A stretch of 64,000 nt of DNA from Ophthalmolycus amberensis (Eukaryota; Chordata; Actinopteri; Perciformes; Zoarcidae). The stretch spans positions 415,895 to 479,894 of the forward strand of contig JAFEUB010001039.1 of assembly GCA_024529925.1 (NCBI GenBank), in the 5' to 3' direction. Numbering within the stretch: position 1 is the stretch's first letter; the number at the start of each line of letters is the position of its first letter. The notes beneath the pieces were generated by a model. The model saw nothing but the letters and a program-made list of their open reading frames with translations. It did no database searches and had not been told where the DNA came from. The translations under genes were made by a program, and so were the position numbers. Shown here one piece after another: positions 57,372 through 64,000 of the stretch.

Positions 57372-57919
57372 TTACAGAGACTGAGGGAGCGATAGGGAGA
57401 GAGCGTGGAGAGTGTGTGCATAGGAAAGAGAGAGAAGGGAGGAGGGGAGAGAGAGAGAGAGCGCGCGTGTGTGTGTGGAAAAAGGAAGCGGAGCCTGTAA
57501 ACGGCGAGCTCGCTGGTTTCCTACCCCTCGAAACAACTACCAGCGCTGTGTTACTTTTCATGTGGACACTATCATCGACAGCAACAACAACACGGCCAAA
57601 GGGAATAAGAGATTTTTTTTTCGAGGGGGGGGGACTAGCTAACGTTACAGTGTCTTTTGCTCGAGGATTTAGGACGCGAACAGTAAACCAGTAAAGTGAA
57701 ACCGTCTTTTGTTGAAGCAAGTGCTCGCCCGAGCCCCTCCGTGCGGGTTTTAAAACAGAAGAAGAAAACGAGGGTTTAAAAAGTGTTCGTCTCGTTTTGT
57801 CCCGGGTCATGGATTTGGCCCAGCTTGCTTAAGTTCGGTGGGTCAACTTGGGCACGGATCGCGTTTTGAACTTGTTTTGCATCAGTCTCTGGGACTCCCA
57901 CGAATCTCCAGACTGGCGG
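57372..57919 (+). promoter_or_regulatory. rere: Probable rere promoter and non-coding first exon
   Basis: A GA-rich stretch (57372-57480) is followed by CpG-rich sequence (cggcgagctcgctgg, ctcgcccgagcc, cacggatcgcg) that ends in cagactggcgg followed by gtgagt, a strong donor at 57920. Two short upstream reading frames lie inside: one starting at 57559 (about 45 codons) and MDLAQLA at 57809-57832. No long coding frame crosses the donor, so this is a 5' UTR exon. Assignment to rere (atrophin family transcriptional corepressor with arginine-glutamate dipeptides) rests on synteny with human RERE-ENO1-CA6 and on strand. No rere coding exon is in the window. The transcription start is unknown. Confidence 0.5.
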
Positions 57920-60900
57920 GTGAGTAGTCACATAAAAAAAAAGGAAAGGTTGCAGGACGGTTGTGGTTGGAGGAGGATTTGGGGGGGGGGGGGGCAGGGA
58001 GAGCAATGTGTGGCTGATAAAAGAAACGGGATTTATGACAGAGTGATGAATAAAGCGTGGTGGCCCTCACACTTTGAGCTAAAAGTGTCCTAATTGTGTT
58101 TATACCCGGAGTAGGAAGCGCGTGCGACCTCGAGTCAAATGTTTCTGAGTGCTGAAAGTTGGCTGCATTGTTGTAAAACTTGGCTCTCTGTGGACTGTGG
58201 AGCAGACATGGCAACCTCCACGACCCGGTCAGCCTGTAGCAGCAGCTCGTGGGTTTGAAAGTTAGAACAATAAAGTAAACAAATTGAGAGCTCACATTGA
58301 AACGTTGCTGCCCAGGAAACAGGCATCAAAAGAACAAACAAAACGAGTTGTGCGCGTGTGTATTCGAGCAATAGTTAAGGAAAGTTGCAATTTTTTTCTA
58401 TGGATCTTAATGAGACAGTGGCACATACATCTTGACGAGTGGGAGTTCCCCAAGTTTCACATTACGTATTGGCTGTTGGGTTTACAGCCTTGTCCGTGTA
58501 ATAAATTGATTATTGGACTGTAATTATGGAAACAAGTGGAGTGTTTTTGAAAAAAATGTTTAGTGGGTGACCGGCTCAACCAGCAAACTGTTGAAGTACC
58601 ATCAAATTAACTTGACCCCCCCCCCCCCCCCCTTCAGAGCACCCCAGAGGCTATGAACTCTGGCCCAAAGCACATGCAGCTCTCACTGTGGGAGGGGGGA
58701 GATCTGTGCCTGTTGTTGAAAAGAGCAAGGGGGGCTGATGGTGTGTGTGTGTGTGTGTGTGTTTAGGAGGGGGCAGCTTTGGATTTGAAAGCAGACTACA
58801 GTTATTTGTCTGAAAGGCAGCTTATCTAAGTTTTCTAGTTGTAGTAGGCGGGGGGGGGGGGGGCTTGTTTACTTCAATCACTGTAAAATTGCCCATAGTA
58901 AGTCTTCATGTGACTCCAGTCAGAAGCTGACTCCACTGCTTATGTGACCACACAAGCTCAAAGAAAAGCTTCTGCCCTGAAACAAGATACAAATTGAGGG
59001 GGGAAGCAGTGATTGCCTTCAATCTCCGCCATATAAAAACAATCCCTTCCTGAAATGCTCCCCCCCCCCCCGCTGCTGCATTTATTTTTCACCGAGCTAC
59101 TACATGGACTCAGATGTTGCATTGCTAATTGTGAGGAGCTAATCTCCACCATGCCCAGCTTCCTGTGGCATTTGTTTTGCCCCCCCCCCCTCCCCTCCCC
59201 CTGCTAGCTGCGAAGTGACCTCTAGCTTAATGATTCAGATGTGATTAATCCACTTGAGTGGGATGACACTGCGTGTGCTGACGTGGGGCACAAGTACTGC
59301 AGATAATGAATGATTGTTGGAACAAAGGGGACATTTGAATGGGAGATATTTTAGGTGCAATAATGGTTAAAAAGTTACCAGTGATTGTGTTTTGTCACTA
59401 TTAACTCACACTGCTGAACTTTCAGCTGGTGCGGTCTAAACTTGTGTGATCTTTGATTCAGATATCATTGACGGATAGTGTGAAGATCTTACAGACGACA
59501 CGCTTTGTTTCCCTTTTTATTGATGGGTTTCAGGAGCCGTCACTTGCTACATATTAGCTTAAAACATGGCGGCGTGAAAAAAGATGGGGTTGGATCATTC
59601 CAGTCATAAAGGTGAAAGGCCGTCTGTGGTTGATTCTGGTGGAGCTTTTAGACCATAAATGTTTTTCCTGTTTGGTTGTCAAGTAAAAAGTAACTAGATG
59701 ATGATGTGATTTTGGTTATATGGGTGACATGCACTATCATGTGGGAAAACTTGCATAGCTTATCCTTGTGAACACATTAAGAAATGACATCTTCCTCTCT
59801 TCCCCAGAGGTTAGGATATCCATTTAGTTTCACTACTTGTGGAGTATATGAAAGAGGAAGTGGTCAGACCTCTTAATGGAGTTGTACACAAGAGCCCGAG
59901 TTGTTCTGCAGTGTGGGATTTGTTTGGGAAGATAACACTGAAGGTTTCACGGCGAGGCTGCTATCACATGAGAAAACGGCAGTCTTAATCTTAATTATGC
60001 GCGCCACCGTACCGCTGTCGGTATCATGTCACATCATCTCTATTTGCTGTACTTTATACCGCCTTTTTTTTTGTGGGAAAAGAAATCTGATGTGCAATTT
60101 GATCCGAGTCTGAGTCCGCAGTCTGCGTTTGTTGATTCATGTGAACCAAGGGAATCGTGGTAGCGTTGTGTGAGTCCCCCCCCCCCCCCCTTTTTATAAA
60201 CACGAGTCTCAATGCTGACAAGGTACAGAGAGCTATTAAACATTCAGCTCACATACGGGCGCGTGTAACGAGTGTCACCTCTGAGGAATCTGAGGGGCGA
60301 TATCCGGATCAAAGAGGCTGTTTCCGACCATACAGAGAGAGAGATGCTTCATGGAGGGAGGCTGCGCAGAGGCGACCGAATGTTTGACAGGGCATTGGAA
60401 AAGCGTTATTTAATCTGCTCGCATGATGGCCCTCACTGGGATTGCACCACGCTGCGTCTCTGCCCCCCCCTTTCCCCCCTCCCTGTATCAGGATGATGGC
60501 AGTTGCTTTTGCTGGTAGAAAAACACTGCAACGGTTGTCTGTTTGTTGTTTTTTTACCGGCATGATGTAATGCATAAAGAATCTGAGAAATTGTAATTGA
60601 TGCAGTGTTGGCGGGCCTCTTAATTGTCTTTCTAATGAGTGAGTCTGCTGGGGTCTTGATATCTTTTCCTTTGGGGTAATGGTCTGAATGACTCGACTGT
60701 ATCCATCGTAATTACAAAGGAATGACCCAATTGTTGTTATAATAAGCTGCATAAGTGAAAACGGATGTGATGTTTGACCCCTTAAAAACCAAAATGAAAA
60801 GATGCTGATTGAATAAATTCAGGTAAATTACAACTCTGGCTTTTTGGTTGTGTGAATGTGGCTCGACTGCATCTCAGCCACATACAATGTTCGTCTCACA

Positions 60901-63592
60901 CTCTCACTTCTGACCTCAACAACACAGAAATGCGAGAGCCGCTTGGTCATAAAGCCAGCCGTAAAACATCAATGAGAGGCCATGGCTTCCATGCCATTGT
61001 TATTATCATTTCCATCCCCCTACACCAAAGCAGACTCATGGTTTTAATGGTACGTCTCTTCAGGTCTTGGTGATTCTTTAGACGGGTCTCATTTCTATAT
61101 GGAACGAGCCGGCTCGCCACTTCCTGCCCTGTTGTCTTTGCAGATAGTGGTTTACTAGTGACGTGTTTAGAACGTGTTAGCCACTGTTTCATGTTTACAT
61201 AGTGCACATGAAGCAGTGCTAAGGAGGTAGTACCCTCTGCTGGGTGACTACTGAAATAGGGAGCGATGATCTGGAGAGGTACTTTGATTGTTCATAGAAA
61301 ATTCCATCTAATTTGTTGTGTGCACGTAGGAAGGGCCAAATATCTTTAATTAACCTAAACCTTGGGAACCAACGACGAGTGAGAAATTGGGATAATTGAA
61401 AATAGGCCCCGTCTCAACTCTTCCCCCCCCCCCCCCCCCACACACACTCTCTCTGTACATCCTAAAAGCAGCTGAGCCCATCGGAGGGCACTTTCACACA
61501 TGTTAAGTGGGGGGGACATCTGGCCTCGTTAATTCAGTGCATGGTAAAGTGGAATGGCGGTCCCCGCAGTGCCGCCTGCTCCGAACGCCGTCAGATGGAG
61601 TCTGTGCGTCCTCCCTGTTGACTGTCCCTCTGACACCGGCTCTGGCACTTCAACAAGAAACACCCTCACAATCCCACTGCGATGTTTAAACACACGCACG
61701 CTGATGTCCGGGGGAGAGAGAGCAACAGCGCACACGCGTCTCCATGAAATGCTGTAAGGCTGTATTGTGTGGTTTTACTGATCAATCCTGATTTTCATTT
61801 CCTTAGTGCAACAAAGAAACCAGACGCTCCATGCGATTTAAACAATCACCTCTCCAGGAACAGCTTATTCCCCACCACCATATAAGGATATGGGGGTAGC
61901 CTGTGTCCAGTGAGTCTATGTGTAATGATGAGTGGGGCTGTCGGAGTCTATGTTGCAGTACCCACCATGGATCTCTGCATCCTCGGCAACGGTCGCAGAG
62001 AGTCGAGCGACGGCAGCAGGGAAGCCGCTCACGCTGCGCATTCACATCCTATTTTAGCAAGTAAACATTTAATGTGTTTGAATGTATCACAGCTTTATTT
62101 ATGCATAGAAATCTGCTGTTAAGTCTGAATTATACATTAGCCCGATGAATAATGCATCGATGCCGTTCCTTAATGATTACTCGCCAGGCAGCGAATGGTA
62201 ATATTTGCTGATAAATTTACCCATTGATCTTGCTTGTGTTTAACCAGGCTTGTAGAGATGATGTTCGCTCCATTTTGTGTTTAGGGAGGCTTTTTTTCTT
62301 TTCTCAAGGATGTAATCAAAAGCAAGCTAATTGTCAGGTTTTTTTTAGTCATAAGATGTCTTTTTAAAATGACAAATGAGCCCCAAGGAATTCAAGCCAA
62401 ATGGATAGAATGTGAATACTACTGAGTCCTTGTACTCCTCGATTCACCGTTTTCTCTAACATCTCCGTACGGTTGGTGCTTTCTTCATGGCTGCTCTTAG
62501 GATGAGTTATTTATCCACAGACCTCGACAGATCAATGTCCAATTACAGTTTTGTCTTCTTTTTTTTTTTTTTGGGCTCGTGGCCATCACGCTGCAGAGTA
62601 TGTTTATCTGAAGTACGGAGTCTAGACAATGTCTGCTGAGTCGGTAATTTAGCCCGTATTCTGTAAAGGTTTGTCTTTTGATACCTTCCTCTTTATTGGC
62701 ACCGGTCTCAACAGCCGCACCGAGTCGGATTATTGGCACATTATCCGCATAATGCTGCGAGTCTAGCGCTGCCTAAGCCTCGAAGCACAGCCCTGTTATT
62801 GTGCAGCTGTATTGCTTTGTCCACACAATGAGAAAATATTGACTTGTTGTCACTCACTCATTTGATTAGTTGTGCGGGTGATTCTGCTTTTCATTTGTCA
62901 CCCTGGCAACGCAAATGGGGGGGGGGGGGGGGAACAGCAACAGCCTCTCTCGATCCAGTAATGAAGCACTGGAGCATTGCAGACCATCACATCTGGAAAA
63001 CCTCTCTCTCGCTCTCGCTCTCTCTCTCAGCAGGAGTGAATGTCTTTATCACTCAAGCTGTATCGTTGGCACTTGTCAGCTCAGCTAGTATCCACAGAAA
63101 GCCAACATTTGACAGCTTTCTCGCTGCAGAATGTGCAGCTGCGTGGGAGGGACGCACTCCAACAATTCCACTTTTGATTTTACAGCTTAGTTGAGTGAGA
63201 TTTATCCGTATTTACAGTGTTGGCGAGTTACTCCATTTTCTTTTGTCTGTAAGACGAGCAGCTTAAAGCTGTGTGTGTGGGGGGGGAGCCCGGTCACAGA
63301 GAGAGAGCACCTCACATTTAACCCAACAGCATTCATCAGCGGCCTCGTTCCTCCAAAAAATAATGAGGTAGACTGTAAGGGCCGCCCCCCCAGGCTGCAT
63401 GTAGGGAGATGATCTCTACGAACCGGCAAATCATTCCTGTTTTTTTTTATGCTAAAAAGACAGGCTAATGACTGTTCTTGATGTGTGTCAGTGCTTTTAG
63501 TTAACTAGCTTTAATTCACGGAATGATCTAATGGGCTTGATTGTCAAGTCTAGCAGACGCAGTCAGTGAGAGGCTTCGGGGGGGGGGGGGGG

Positions 63593-63625
<33 letters not shown>

Positions 63626-64000
63626 GGGGGGGTGTAATTGTTTTTTGCTGGCGGTGATTCTTTCTGCAAAGGGATGACTGCACAATCCAGATATGTAAAC
63701 CAGAGGAAACTAGAAGGCAGCGTGCTGATACCTCATCCCATCGACCTTGCTCTTGAGTTAATATTCCCCAGCTCTGCCCAGACACTCTTTTGGATTCAAC
63801 GGTTTGCTTTACCGGCCTGTGTCCGCTCAGCTTTGCAACTCAAACATGCATCATCGTATGTGAGAAATCTTGAGGAAATCATCAACTGTGACGGCGCAGC
63901 ATTAAAAACAAAGGGCGGGAGAGATCGAGACCACAGATGCTCCAAGGGTTTGATTCTGCTTATTGGAGCGTGACACTTGTGTAGTGCAGAAGAGAATCTC
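57920..64000 (+). other. Probable rere first intron (continues beyond the window)
   Basis: No exon was recognised up to the window end. Poly-C and poly-G runs are dense, with nine of 11 bp or more. Complex, site-rich blocks near 60560-60730 and 62130-62350 (gaataatgcatcgatgcc, taatgattactcg) could be conserved elements. GT microsatellites lie at 58740-58763 and 63596-63622. Confidence 0.45.
63578..63631 (+). repeat. Poly-G, then (GT)n, then poly-G compound tract
   Basis: Eighteen G, about 14 TG units and nine G in direct succession. Confidence 0.95.

Larger units (their letters stand above)
33195..63631. repeat. Zone of dense poly-G and poly-C homopolymers
   Basis: I count 25 uninterrupted G or C runs of 11 bp or more. 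C runs begin at 33195, 34245, 36906 (22 bp), 39261 (19), 41373 (27), 50292, 56106, 57137, 58616, 59060, 59180, 60176 and 61423. G runs begin at 36215, 37071, 38954, 41598 (18), 49616, 50781 (21), 55934, 57357, 57981, 58850, 62917 and 63578 (18). The first 33 kb has one. Both strands are used about equally. Confidence 0.9.

Noticed and set aside
57301..57810. 169-codon minus-strand open frame opposite the candidate rere promoter
   Set aside because: It crosses GA-rich and poly-G sequence and CpG-island DNA, where long chance frames are common; its Ser/Pro-rich product resembles no family.

Overview
The window is vertebrate genomic DNA, almost certainly from a teleost fish, probably a percomorph. 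The genes are split into exons with GT/AG introns. Intergenic DNA carries interspersed repeats I recognise from many teleost genomes. The carbonic anhydrase VI gene has the C-terminal pentraxin domain known from non-mammalian vertebrates. Gene order and orientation match human 1p36.23: a class II GLUT gene (slc2a5/slc2a7), then ca6, eno1 and expected rere.

Layout. (1) 1-3.5 kb, plus strand: the last three coding exons of a GLUT5/GLUT7-like hexose transporter. (2) 3.5-8.6 kb, minus strand: a complete ca6 gene encoding a secreted carbonic anhydrase fused to a pentraxin domain, convergent with the transporter gene; their poly(A) signals lie about 30 bp apart. (3) 8.6-14.3 kb: intergenic DNA with fish repeats and a perfect palindrome. 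(4) 14.3-22.6 kb, plus strand: a complete alpha-enolase gene (eno1) with a non-coding first exon and, notably, two versions of coding exon 4. (5) 22.6-57.3 kb: a large region with no recognisable protein-coding exon, holding microsatellites, a DNA-transposon remnant, possible conserved non-coding blocks and a weak candidate non-coding first exon near 25.3 kb. (6) 57.3-57.9 kb: a CpG-rich candidate 5' UTR exon with a clean splice donor. By synteny it is probably a rere promoter/first exon, with the rest of the window as its intron.

Main points for a second look. eno1 has two adjacent 59-nt versions of coding exon 4 that can only be used one at a time; both encode the same helix of the enolase N-terminal domain. 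ca6 has a candidate alternative exon whose acceptor choice would keep or remove the pentraxin domain. A pair of inverted repeats flanks two slc2a exons in the arrangement that favours circular RNA. Long G/C homopolymers become far denser beyond about 33 kb.

Coordinates of exons were read by eye from splice signals, reading-frame continuity and protein similarity recalled from family knowledge. Transcription start sites and 5' UTR limits are estimates.
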